5,250 bases of DNA, from contig JAUVCS010000087.1 of the NCBI GenBank assembly GCA_030590745.1, positions 1-5,250 of the forward strand, in the 5' to 3' direction. Origin of the DNA: Desulfuromusa sp. Its GTDB lineage: Bacteria; Desulfobacterota; Desulfuromonadia; Desulfuromonadales; Geopsychrobacteraceae. This document shows, one piece after another, positions 1 to 5,250 of the stretch (its first letter is position 1; each line of letters starts with the position of its first letter). Under the pieces are notes generated by a model. It was given only the letters and a program-made list of their open reading frames with translations, was not told the origin of the DNA and did not search any database. The position numbers were made by a program, and so were the translations under genes.

Positions 1-108
1 GGACTGTCCCCGCATGGGGGCTGTCCCAGGCTTTTGCGACGCGAACCCCTGTAGTTTCATAGTCCGTAAATATCTGGGGCAGCCCCCGATAAACCTGGGG
101 ACAGTCCC
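1..108. repeat. REP/BIME-like inverted repeat pair (GGACTGTCCCC type), cut by left edge
   Basis: GGACTGTCCCC at 1-11 pairs exactly with GGGGACAGTCC at 97-107. Inside it GGGGGCTGTCCCAG at 16-29 pairs with CTGGGGCAGCCCCC at 74-87 with one wobble. The two arms thus form nested stems around a unique centre at 30-73. GGGAC-T-GTCCC motifs are themselves nearly palindromic. Two REP units in opposite orientation make a BIME-like structure. I recall such sequences near IS200-like REP-associated transposases in deltaproteobacteria, but no such gene is in the window. The element may begin before position 1. Confidence 0.65.
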
Positions 109-128
109 GAATTCACTACAATCTAGCT

Positions 129-162
129 TAAACTAGCGCCAGTCGGGAGTGTCCCTAGTTTA
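129..162. repeat. Short inverted repeat enclosing a REP-like core
   Basis: TAAACTAG (129-136) and CTAGTTTA (155-162) are perfect 8-bp inverted arms around an 18-base spacer. The spacer runs into GGGAGTGTCCC (145-155), one base different from the GGGACTGTCCC motif of the neighbouring pair. It may be a degenerate third copy. The rest of the stretch up to 236 is AT-rich and shows no gene. Confidence 0.4.
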
Positions 163-236
163 TCTAAGAGACAATTTTCTGAAATCTTTGATATTACAGA
201 ACAAATCCAACAGTTTTTTACTCGTAGTAGCTCTAA

Positions 237-376
237 CAGGCTGTTGAAAAACTATCTGCGTTGCGATTGCTGCGTTGAAAATTGTCTCAAAATGCTCATT
301 TACAGAGTATAAACTGCGCTCTTTCGACAATTTTCGCCTTGCACTCGCGGCCTCGAAAACGTTTTTCAACAGCCTG
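237..376. mobile_element. MITE-like element, 140 bp, 16-bp perfect terminal inverted repeats
   Basis: CAGGCTGTTGAAAAAC at 237-252 is matched exactly in inverted orientation at 361-376. CTAA lies directly outside both ends (233-236 and 377-380), a candidate 4-bp target duplication. A second inverted pair, GAAAATTGTC (277-286) and GACAATTTTC (326-335), sits 40-41 bases in from the ends, so the element folds back at two levels. CTGCGTTG occurs twice, at 256-263 and 270-277. There is no room for a transposase, so it would be non-autonomous and mobilised in trans. I recall ends of the GGCTGTTGAAAAA type as common in proteobacterial genomes, but I do not assign an IS family. A stable RNA-level hairpin element is the alternative reading. 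Confidence 0.7.
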
Positions 377-379
377 CTA

Positions 380-417
380 AATTGAAAATTATTTTTTCCA
401 ATTACTGTGGATGGAAA
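380..417 (-). terminator. Weak AT-rich hairpins after the operon (doubtful terminator)
   Basis: Just after the amidohydrolase stop the minus strand can form TTTCCA/TGGAAA (plus 412-417 with 395-400, 11-base loop), or alternatively AATTGGAAAA/TTTTCAATT (plus 394-403 with 380-388, one bulge). Both stems are AT-rich, exclude each other and lack a clean U-tract. No better intrinsic terminator is visible, and the inverted repeats further left could serve instead. Confidence 0.2.
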
Positions 418-421
418 TTTA

Positions 422-1165
422 TTAAATGTATCGCCATCCTTGATCATCCATCCGTTTTACGAATGCCACCAGATAGTCGACCAGCACCTTTTTCATCTTA
501 TTCCCTTTTTCCACTGTCCCTTTACTTGGATCACCATTAGATCCATGATCGGTAAGATCCTGGTAATTCCAGACCAATTTCACATTGGGATCCATTTCCT
601 TAATCATCCCTTTTGCCTGGTCGATATGACACAATTCCGGGAACATTGCGAGGGCAATAGAGGTTTCTCCCTCCCCGCCATGCCCCATTCCGTTCCACAC
701 CTCAAAGGTGCCCGGTGGCAACAGATTGCCCGCAGTGGCCCACCAGGCATCAAGTATAGCCAAATTAAAATCAGGATTTTCCAGTTTGATATCACGAGTC
801 GCGATTTCTATCGGGGCAATATTGCCGTCATGTCCGTTGATGATCAATACTTTGTTTATCCCCCAATGTGCCAGAGAAGCCAGGATCTCCTTGAGCACCC
901 GGATTAGGGTATCGTTGCTGAGGGTGATATTCATAGGCTTATGGCTATAGTGTTGGCTCATACCAAACCATAAAGGTGGGACAACAACTGTATTTTCCAA
1001 GCGAGAAGCAACTTCGCAGGCTAATTTATATGATATGAAAGTGTCACAACCAAAGGGTAGATGCCCACCATGGCTTTCGGTGGAACCTATGGCCAGAATC
1101 GCTTTATCAACCTTAGCGTCCCGAATGCTATATTCATTATGTTCTTCCAGCTTGTAATTGAGCAT
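422..1165 (-). CDS. Creatininase-family metal-dependent amidohydrolase
   Basis: This is a cytoplasmic metalloenzyme of the creatininase superfamily, which includes creatininase, the MftE mycofactocin peptidase and archaeal FAPy deformylase. I start it at 1165 (247 residues) because AAAGGA lies eight bases upstream and the product opens MLNYKLEEHNEYSIRDAKVD as family members do. An in-frame ATG at 1225 would add 20 unconvincing residues, has a poor ribosome site and would read through a hairpin. From the 1165 start the metal-site motif GSTESHGGHLPFGCDT (27-42) gives E30, H32 and D41, spaced as E34, H36 and D45 of Pseudomonas creatininase. NGHDGN (110-115) supplies H112. GHGGEGETS (161-169) matches the catalytic His/Glu region, and GDPSKGTVEKG (211-221) is also conserved. 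The residue matching creatininase Glu122 is glycine, so this is probably not a true creatininase. Its place behind a HAAT importer suggests it hydrolyses an imported amide or formamide; that is inference. Confidence 0.88.
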   Translation of the reverse strand: MLNYKLEEHNEYSIRDAKVDKAILAIGSTESHGGHLPFGCDTFISYKLACEVASRLENTVVVPPLWFGMSQHYSHKPMNITLSNDTLIRVLKEILASLAHWGINKVLIINGHDGNIAPIEIATRDIKLENPDFNLAILDAWWATAGNLLPPGTFEVWNGMGHGGEGETSIALAMFPELCHIDQAKGMIKEMDPNVKLVWNYQDLTDHGSNGDPSKGTVEKGNKMKKVLVDYLVAFVKRMDDQGWRYI

Positions 1166-1173
1166 AAACAGAT

Positions 1174-1179
1174 TCCTTT
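1174..1179 (-). promoter_or_regulatory. Ribosome binding site that sets the amidohydrolase start
   Basis: AAAGGA on the minus strand is followed by eight bases (ATCTGTTT) and then the ATG at 1165. The upstream in-frame ATG at 1225 has only ATAGGTTGG in front of it, so this site decides the start. Confidence 0.7.
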
Positions 1180-1186
1180 CGGCTTG

Positions 1187-1214
1187 CCTGGACCCCGCAC
1201 GATAGAGGCCCAGG
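1187..1214 (-). other. GC-rich hairpin between the binding-protein and amidohydrolase genes
   Basis: In the minus-strand RNA CCUGGGCC pairs with GGUCCAGG (8 bp, one G-U), and two further pairs (U-G, C-G) can extend the stem inward. On the plus strand the G-U becomes an A-C mismatch, so the structure suits the operon transcript. It lies 16 bases after the binding-protein stop and ends before the AAAGGA site. No U-tract follows. A 3'-end stabiliser or partial attenuator lowering amidohydrolase output is plausible but inferred. Confidence 0.55.
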
Positions 1215-1230
1215 TTTAACGTCATCCAAC

Positions 1231-2382
1231 CTATTGTTTTGGCATCCAGATCTCTTCCACAGTGTAGTTTCCATTTTTAACACTGATGATAGAGACACCT
1301 TTTACTGGAACCCTGCTTGCACGTGTATAGGATATTTCACCTGTAACTGCCTTGAATCCCATTGTTTTTGCAAGACTCTCTTTCAATGCTTTGGGCTTTG
1401 CTGAATTGGCTCTTGTAATCGCATCGGCAATCAAGGCAACTGCATCGTATCCCAATGGAGCAAATGCATTTTCAGGGGCTACGCCGTACTCTTTTGTGTA
1501 GTTTTCAACAAAAGCTGTTACCTCTGGTCTGGAATCTGCCCTGTAGGTATGAGTTGAAAAATAAACATCATTTGCAAGTTCTTTTCCTGGAACAGTCACA
1601 ATAAGTTCGGTATCAAAACCATCGCCGCTGACAATAGGAAGGGTCATGCCACTTTCCCTGATCTGTTTTGTCGTCAAACCGGCTTCATTGGGGATCGATG
1701 AGATAAAAATAGCATCTGGCTTGGGAGAGGTATTTTTAAGTCTTGCAATCTGGGCTGAAAAATCTTTGTCCCCCATCATAAAAAAATCTTCCAGAACAAT
1801 ATTCATCCCAAGCTCTAGGGCACGTTGTTTATAAAATTTTGAAAGGGCTTTGGTAAAGTCCATCGAATTGTCGGTCCAGACAGCAACATTTCTTACCCCG
1901 AGGGTATTATAAGAGTAATCGGCAATGGCAAAAGACTGATCATCATCCCCAAAAGGAACCATGAACAAACAATCCCCGATCATCATGGGAAGGGTAGGAA
2001 GAGTTGCCCCGGAGGTTACAAAAGGAATCCCTTTTTTCTGGAACAGTGGAGCCGATGGCAGAACAAACGAAGGGTCACTGTGACCGATACCGGCAATAAC
2101 TCCCTGGCTGAGAAGTTTTTTAGCTCCAAGTGCAGCTGCTTTCTGATCGGTCTTTGCATCTACCGAAATCAGCTCAAGCTTGCGACCATTAAGCAGCCCA
2201 CCATTTTCATTAATGATCTTCACTGCGAGCTGGGCACCTCGAAGAGAGGGAGTATCAATGGAAGACATATACCCAGTAACGCTGTACAGCGCCCCGATTT
2301 TTATCGTTTCTGCAGAGAAACTCGGGGTTGCTAAAGTCATTGACAGTAAAACCAGGGCGATAAACATAAAGTACTTTTTCAT
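1231..2382 (-). CDS. LivJ/LivK-type periplasmic substrate-binding protein of the importer
   Basis: This is the periplasmic receptor of the importer, 383 residues, a Peripla_BP_6 (type I periplasmic binding fold) protein. Residues 1-23 are a clear signal peptide: MKK, a hydrophobic core to about residue 18, and probable cleavage after S23 (SFS before AET). There is no lipobox cysteine, so it should be soluble. The mature start IKIGALYSVTGYMSS (27-41) and RGAQLAVKIINENGG (48-62) are typical of lobe 1. SGATLPTL (124-131) matches the segment that in LivJ/LivK binds the ligand amino and carboxylate groups, which hints at an amino acid-like ligand. GYDAVALIADAI (311-322) is a conserved C-terminal helix. 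The start has a near-consensus AAGGAGGT six bases upstream, the best ribosome site in the window. It lies after the permease genes instead of leading the operon. No livJ or livK symbol is given because the ligand is unknown; an amide, urea-like compound or aromatic acid is also possible. Confidence 0.93.
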   Translation of the reverse strand: MKKYFMFIALVLLSMTLATPSFSAETIKIGALYSVTGYMSSIDTPSLRGAQLAVKIINENGGLLNGRKLELISVDAKTDQKAAALGAKKLLSQGVIAGIGHSDPSFVLPSAPLFQKKGIPFVTSGATLPTLPMMIGDCLFMVPFGDDDQSFAIADYSYNTLGVRNVAVWTDNSMDFTKALSKFYKQRALELGMNIVLEDFFMMGDKDFSAQIARLKNTSPKPDAIFISSIPNEAGLTTKQIRESGMTLPIVSGDGFDTELIVTVPGKELANDVYFSTHTYRADSRPEVTAFVENYTKEYGVAPENAFAPLGYDAVALIADAITRANSAKPKALKESLAKTMGFKAVTGEISYTRASRVPVKGVSIISVKNGNYTVEEIWMPKQ

Positions 2383-2388
2383 TCTGGA

Positions 2389-2396
2389 ACCTCCTT
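2389..2396 (-). promoter_or_regulatory. Strong ribosome binding site of the binding-protein gene
   Basis: AAGGAGGT on the minus strand ends six bases before the ATG at 2382. It is nearly the full anti-16S consensus and the strongest such site in the window, which fits the need for more binding protein than membrane subunits. Confidence 0.85.
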
Positions 2397-2401
2397 AGTT
2401 A

Positions 2402-2417
2402 GTTTCCATCAGGAAAC
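2402..2417 (-). other. Small stem-loop just upstream of the binding-protein ribosome site
   Basis: On the minus strand GTTTCC, loop TGAT, GGAAAC form a perfect 6-bp stem with a 4-base loop. It lies in the 82-base gap between livM and the binding-protein gene, five bases ahead of the Shine-Dalgarno. It has no T-tract, so it is not a terminator. It could protect the 5' end of a processed transcript of the downstream gene (inference). Confidence 0.5.
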
Positions 2418-2426
2418 GTGCTGAGT

Positions 2427-2451
2427 ACCCATCTGTCATTTGCGGATGGGT
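2427..2451 (-). other. Stem-loop in the livM/binding-protein gap
   Basis: On the minus strand ACCCATC and GATGGGT form a perfect 7-bp stem around an 11-base loop, 13 bases after the livM stop codon. No T-run follows, so it is more likely a processing or stability element than a terminator. Together with the next hairpin it sits where binding-protein expression could be uncoupled from the permease genes. Confidence 0.45.
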
Positions 2452-2464
2452 GCTTGTTGAAATT

Positions 2465-3457
2465 TTATGGTTTATGTTTTCCCATGACAAAATCGGGTTC
2501 TTCTGTCCCAAAAATTCCACTGGGTTTAAATATAAGAACAAGGACAAGGAACAGAGCCATAACGATTTCACCAACGCCGTATATTCCGAAGTTCTCTTCC
2601 AGAGGGCGAAAACATTCAATCGTCAGGGTGAAAATAATGGCGGCCAGAACAGAACCGGTTATACTCCCGGTTCCACCGACAACCACCATGACAATAATAT
2701 TAAATGACATCAGCAGAGAGAATGAACCTGGGGTCAGGGCGGTAATCAGGTGACCCCACAACCCACCTGCGATTCCGGCAAAAAAAGCACCAACGATAAG
2801 GGCGAAACTGCGAGTAGAAAACAGGTTCACACCAAGGGCATTGGCTGCCATTTCATCCTCCCTTACGGCAAGCATTGATCTGCCAAGGGAAGAGAATTTA
2901 ATCTTCCAACAGATATAAACGGTGACAATAACCCATCCCGAAACCCAGTAAGTATTGGTAAAATCTTCCAGTCCGTTTAATCCCAGAGGCCCGCGAGTGA
3001 TAGTGTCCGCATTGTTTAACAGCACCTGGATAATGATGATAAAACCCATTGTTGCAACTGCGAGGTAATGTCCCTTCAGACGTAAAACTGAGATTCCAAC
3101 CAGAAAAGCGACAAATGCGGCACCGCAACCACCAACCAGAAGAGCTGGAAAAAACGGGAGATGAAAGGAGTCCAACCACTGAGGAAAGTCCGGAAGGAAT
3201 AAAGGCTTTTTCTCGGCAGGAAAAGTCAAGAGGGCAGTGATATACCCGCCGACAGCCATAAAAGCTGGATGACCAAGGGAGAAAAGACCGGTAAACCCAT
3301 TGGTAAGGTTCAGACTGACAGCCAATACAATGTTGATCCCGGTGAAACAGACAATAGCTAAAATATAATCATTTGCCATATTTTCTATCAAAAATGAGAA
3401 AACGGTCAAAGATATTATCATGATGGCAAGAGAGTAGCGGGGACGATTCATTTCCAT
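2465..3457 (-). CDS. livM: LivM-type branched-chain amino acid/amide ABC transporter permease
   Basis: This is the second membrane subunit, 330 residues, close to the shorter LivM proteins (E. coli LivM is longer at its N-terminus). Family signatures are SLNLTNGFTGLFSLGHPAFM (48-67), LRLKGHYLAVATMGF (125-139), RGPLGLNGL (155-163), the EAA-like coupling loop SLGRSMLAVREDEMAANALG (190-209) and VVVGGTGSITGSVLAA (258-273). The N-terminus has two hydrophobic stretches (about 9-25 and 31-50). The C-terminal tail after KPSGIFG (311-317) is polar and ends GKHKP. The TGATG junction shares one base with the livH stop, and GGAGG lies 10 bases upstream inside livH, so the first ATG is preferred over a second at codon 3. 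The protein would form the channel with LivH. An 82-base gap with two small stem-loops separates it from the binding-protein gene, so expression of the two may differ. Confidence 0.96.
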   Translation of the reverse strand: MEMNRPRYSLAIMIISLTVFSFLIENMANDYILAIVCFTGINIVLAVSLNLTNGFTGLFSLGHPAFMAVGGYITALLTFPAEKKPLFLPDFPQWLDSFHLPFFPALLVGGCGAAFVAFLVGISVLRLKGHYLAVATMGFIIIIQVLLNNADTITRGPLGLNGLEDFTNTYWVSGWVIVTVYICWKIKFSSLGRSMLAVREDEMAANALGVNLFSTRSFALIVGAFFAGIAGGLWGHLITALTPGSFSLLMSFNIIVMVVVGGTGSITGSVLAAIIFTLTIECFRPLEENFGIYGVGEIVMALFLVLVLIFKPSGIFGTEEPDFVMGKHKP

Positions 3458-4353
3458 CAGGCTCTATCCTCCAGGTCTTTTCCAAGAAGTCCATTGGGCA
3501 GGATAATCAAGATAACGATCAGGGTACCGAAAACAAAGGCATCCCGATATGAAGAATAAATAGGTGGTAAAAGACCCACAAAAAGGACTTCAGCCAGTCC
3601 CAGGATGAACCCTCCGAGAATGGCACCCGGAATCGATCCGACCCCACCGATAACAGCGGCGACAAATGATTTCAACCCCGGGACATAGCCCATCAGAGGG
3701 TCTATCTGCCCAAACTTTCCACCCCACATCAGCCCTGCAATGCCCGCAAGTCCACTTCCAATTGCAAATGTAGCCATGATGGTATGGTTGATATTGATCC
3801 CCATCAGTCTTGCCACATCAATATTTTCTGCAGTTGCCCTCATGGCAATGCCAAGCTTGGTTTTCTTGACCAGTAGAACCAGAGTCACCATTAGAACAAT
3901 AGCTGTTAAAAAAATGACCAGATCAATAATTCGGAAACTTACTGACCCCAAATGAAGTATTGTTTGCATATAACCGGGAAAACTGAAATTCCTTGGCTGA
4001 GCGCTCAAAGTGAGAATTCCAATATTCTGCAGCATAATGGAGATCCCAAGGGATGCGATAAATCCCGTTACTTGAGGAGCCCCGCGCATGGGGCGAAAGC
4101 TGACCCTCTCAATGACTATGCCAACGCCACAGCAGGTAAGAAAGACGCAGAGTGCGACCAGGGGGAAAGGTAGCCCTACTGTTTCGATAAAGGCCAGGGT
4201 TGCAAATGCACCAATCATGACAATATCGCCATGGGCAAAATTTATCAGTCTGACAATCCCGTAGATCATTGAAAACCCGATTGCCACAAGGGCATACATG
4301 CTTCCAAGTATCAATCCGTTGACTAATTGCTGGGCGATATATCCTGAATCCAT
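3457..4353 (-). CDS. livH: LivH-type branched-chain amino acid/amide ABC transporter permease
   Basis: This is an integral inner-membrane permease of 298 residues, the usual LivH length. It opens with the family segment QQLVNGLILGSMYALVAIGF (8-27), followed by the typical GIVRLINFAHGD (32-43). RPMRGAP (87-93) and FIASLGIS (98-105) are conserved LivH stretches. The cytoplasmic loop KLGIAMRATAENIDVARLMG (166-185) is the EAA-like coupling helix that contacts the ATPases. GLKSFVAAVIGGVGSIPGAI (226-245) is the second strong signature. Several hydrophobic segments are visible, roughly at 10-35, 43-82, 97-117, 142-162, 190-210, 228-262 and 270-290. The start is supported by GGAG seven bases upstream, inside the end of livF, and by the TAATG one-base overlap with the livF stop. 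LivH and LivM together form the translocation channel. The fold shows a HAAT-family importer but not which amino acid or amide it carries. Confidence 0.96.
   Translation of the reverse strand: MDSGYIAQQLVNGLILGSMYALVAIGFSMIYGIVRLINFAHGDIVMIGAFATLAFIETVGLPFPLVALCVFLTCCGVGIVIERVSFRPMRGAPQVTGFIASLGISIMLQNIGILTLSAQPRNFSFPGYMQTILHLGSVSFRIIDLVIFLTAIVLMVTLVLLVKKTKLGIAMRATAENIDVARLMGININHTIMATFAIGSGLAGIAGLMWGGKFGQIDPLMGYVPGLKSFVAAVIGGVGSIPGAILGGFILGLAEVLFVGLLPPIYSSYRDAFVFGTLIVILIILPNGLLGKDLEDRA
3468..3472 (-). promoter_or_regulatory. Ribosome binding site of livM
   Basis: GGAGG on the minus strand is embedded in the Leu-Glu-Asp codons near the end of livH, ten bases before the livM ATG. The spacing to a second ATG at codon 3 would be 16, so the first ATG is favoured. 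Confidence 0.7.
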
Positions 4354-5075
4354 TATTCAACTCCAAGATACGATTTTTGAATCTGTGGATTGCTGGCAAG
4401 ATCTGAACTCAGACCAGAAAGTGCCACCCGACCGGTTTCAAGAACATAGGCTCTATGGGAGAGGTCAAGAGCCATAACAGCATTCTGCTCTACGATAAGA
4501 ATGGTCACACCTTGCGAATTAATTTTTTGCAGCATCGCAAAAATCGTTTCGATGATAAGGGGGGCAAGTCCCAGAGATGGTTCATCCAGGATTAATAATT
4601 TTGGCTGACTCATAAGCGAGCGACCCAGGGCAAGCATCATTTGCTGACCACCAGAGAGTTTTCCTGCAGCCTGAGTTGAGCGTTCCCCAAGGATAGGAAA
4701 CATCTCATAGACAGATTGAATATCTTTTTCTATTTCTTTATCTGAACGGAGATATGCTCCGACCAGCAGGTTCTCTTTGACTGAAAGTTGCGCAAAAACC
4801 CCTCTCCCTTCCGGGCACTGAGAAATGCCCGCACCAACGATCTGTTCAGGTGCCATGGTAGAGATATCAATGGGAGCCTTTCCCGCTTCAGGGGTGTAAA
4901 GAATCTTTCCTTTTGTCGGGCGCAGAAGACCTGAAATTGTTTTTAAGGTTGTTGTTTTTCCCGCCCCATTTGCACCGATCAATGCAATGATTTCACCATG
5001 GCCGACATGGAGATCGATTTGGTGCAGAACATGCGTTTTCCCTCTGTGGACATCAATATTCTCAACTGTTAACAT
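4353..5075 (-). CDS. livF: LivF-type branched-chain amino acid/amide ABC transporter ATP-binding protein
   Basis: This is the second ATPase of a HAAT-type importer, 240 residues, the normal LivF length. Walker A is GANGAGKTT at residues 34-42. PEGR at 88-91 lies at the Q-loop position and is a LivF hallmark. The signature LSGGQ is at 140-144, Walker B LLILDEP at 160-166, and the D-loop SLGLAP follows. The H-loop position reads VEQN (195-198), with glutamine where LivG has histidine. To my knowledge this is normal for LivF and not a defect. The C-terminus ([10 protein letters not shown]) is also typical. The start overlaps the end of livG, and the purine-rich sequence ahead of it (AAAGAGAAAAAATC) is only a weak ribosome site, which fits coupling to livG. 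The TAA stop shares one base with the livH ATG. The protein should act with LivG as a heterodimer on the cytoplasmic side of the membrane. The true ligand of the importer is not determined. Confidence 0.96.
   Translation of the reverse strand: MLTVENIDVHRGKTHVLHQIDLHVGHGEIIALIGANGAGKTTTLKTISGLLRPTKGKILYTPEAGKAPIDISTMAPEQIVGAGISQCPEGRGVFAQLSVKENLLVGAYLRSDKEIEKDIQSVYEMFPILGERSTQAAGKLSGGQQMMLALGRSLMSQPKLLILDEPSLGLAPLIIETIFAMLQKINSQGVTILIVEQNAVMALDLSHRAYVLETGRVALSGLSSDLASNPQIQKSYLGVE
4361..4364 (-). promoter_or_regulatory. Ribosome binding site of livH
   Basis: GGAG on the minus strand lies inside the last codons of livF, seven bases before the livH ATG. It sets the livH start and supports coupled translation across the TAATG junction. 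Confidence 0.7.
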
Positions 5076-5250
5076 GATTTTTTCTCTTTTGGAGAACCAA
5101 GATAGGCTTCGATAACCTCAGGAGAGTTCTGAATTTCTTCAGGGGTTCCCTCAGCCAGAAGGTGACCCTGATTCAGAACCTGAAGCCGCTGACATAAATT
5201 CATTATCAGACGCATATCGTGCTCTATAATTAAAATTGTCATTTCATGCT
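5069..5250 (-). CDS. livG: LivG-type ABC transporter ATP-binding protein, C-terminal fragment (cut by right edge)
   Basis: This is the last 59 codons of an ATPase subunit; its 5' part lies beyond the right edge. I translated it from the minus strand: after two leftover bases the frame reads [14 protein letters not shown] and ends in [12 protein letters not shown] before TAA. The IIEHDM segment carries the H-loop (switch) histidine of ABC ATPases. The following [16 protein letters not shown] and PEVIEAYLG stretches are the usual LivG C-terminus. Walker A, Walker B and the signature motif are not in the window. The product would pair with LivF on the cytoplasmic face of the LivH/LivM permease and drive uptake by ATP hydrolysis. 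Its stop overlaps the LivF start by 7 bases, so the two are probably translated in a coupled way. The family call is firm for such a short piece; the substrate cannot be told from it. Confidence 0.9.
   Translation of the reverse strand, partial: HEMTILIIEHDMRLIMNLCQRLQVLNQGHLLAEGTPEEIQNSPEVIEAYLGSPKEKKSC

Noticed and set aside
109..236. Possible tRNA, small RNA gene or CRISPR array in the left intergenic region
   Set aside because: No cloverleaf, no regularly spaced direct repeats and no clear promoter-terminator pair could be seen; only inverted repeats are present.
160..447. Minus-strand 95-codon open frame across the left intergenic region
   Set aside because: It runs through the whole MITE-like element and overlaps the end of the amidohydrolase gene in another frame. 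It has no good ribosome site and no recognisable domain, so it is chance openness in repeat sequence.
407..907. Plus-strand 166-codon frame opposite the amidohydrolase gene
   Set aside because: It is antisense to a gene with well-conserved motifs and has a low-complexity, His/Phe/Pro-rich composition typical of a shadow frame.
2385..2408. Alternative pairing TGGAA/TTCCA that would loop out the binding-protein ribosome site, suggesting a translational switch
   Set aside because: Only 5 base pairs, it leaves the Shine-Dalgarno mostly in the loop, and no ligand-binding or aptamer-like structure is visible.
2395..2619. Minus-strand 74-codon frame overlapping the livM end and the gap
   Set aside because: It is out of frame with livM, whose C-terminal family motifs are clear, and its residues resemble no family I know.
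4483..4491. LivF H-loop reading VEQN instead of a histidine, considered as an inactivating change
   Set aside because: To my knowledge glutamine here is normal in LivF proteins, and the partner LivG keeps IEHD, so it is a family trait.

Overview
The window is most likely from a Gram-negative bacterium, and I would guess Desulfobacterota (former Deltaproteobacteria). The reasons are a periplasmic-type signal peptide on a branched-chain amino acid-type binding protein, moderate GC, and two families of short palindromic repeats at the left end. The repeats are a GGGACTGTCCC-type REP pair and an element ending in CAGGCTGTTGAAAAAC. I associate such repeats with that group from memory only, so the assignment is tentative.

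From about position 422 to the right edge, everything reads on the minus strand as one tightly packed operon. In transcription order it holds the C-terminal end of a LivG-type ATPase (cut by the right edge), a LivF-type ATPase, a LivH-type permease, a LivM-type permease, a LivJ/LivK-type periplasmic binding protein and a creatininase-family metal-dependent amidohydrolase. The first four genes overlap at each junction by 7, 1 and 1 bases, which points to translational coupling. The binding-protein gene is set apart by an 82-base gap with two small stem-loops and a near-perfect Shine-Dalgarno. The amidohydrolase follows after another gap with a strong GC-rich hairpin. The promoter lies beyond the right edge.

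The five transporter genes make a complete HAAT-type (hydrophobic amino acid/amide) ABC importer. The binding protein captures the ligand in the periplasm, LivH/LivM form the membrane channel and LivG/LivF hydrolyse ATP. The amidohydrolase at the end suggests, as inference, that the ligand may be an amide, lactam or formamide-like compound hydrolysed after import, rather than leucine itself. The family also transports ordinary amino acids and urea, and the sequence does not name the substrate.

Positions 1-421 hold no convincing gene. They contain a REP/BIME-like inverted pair (1-108), a small inverted repeat (129-162), a 140-bp MITE-like element with perfect 16-bp terminal inverted repeats and a candidate 4-bp target duplication (237-376), and an AT-rich stretch with only weak terminator-like hairpins. 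I did not find a clearly new system. The most interesting points are the mobile repeats and the pairing of the importer with an amidohydrolase of uncertain substrate.
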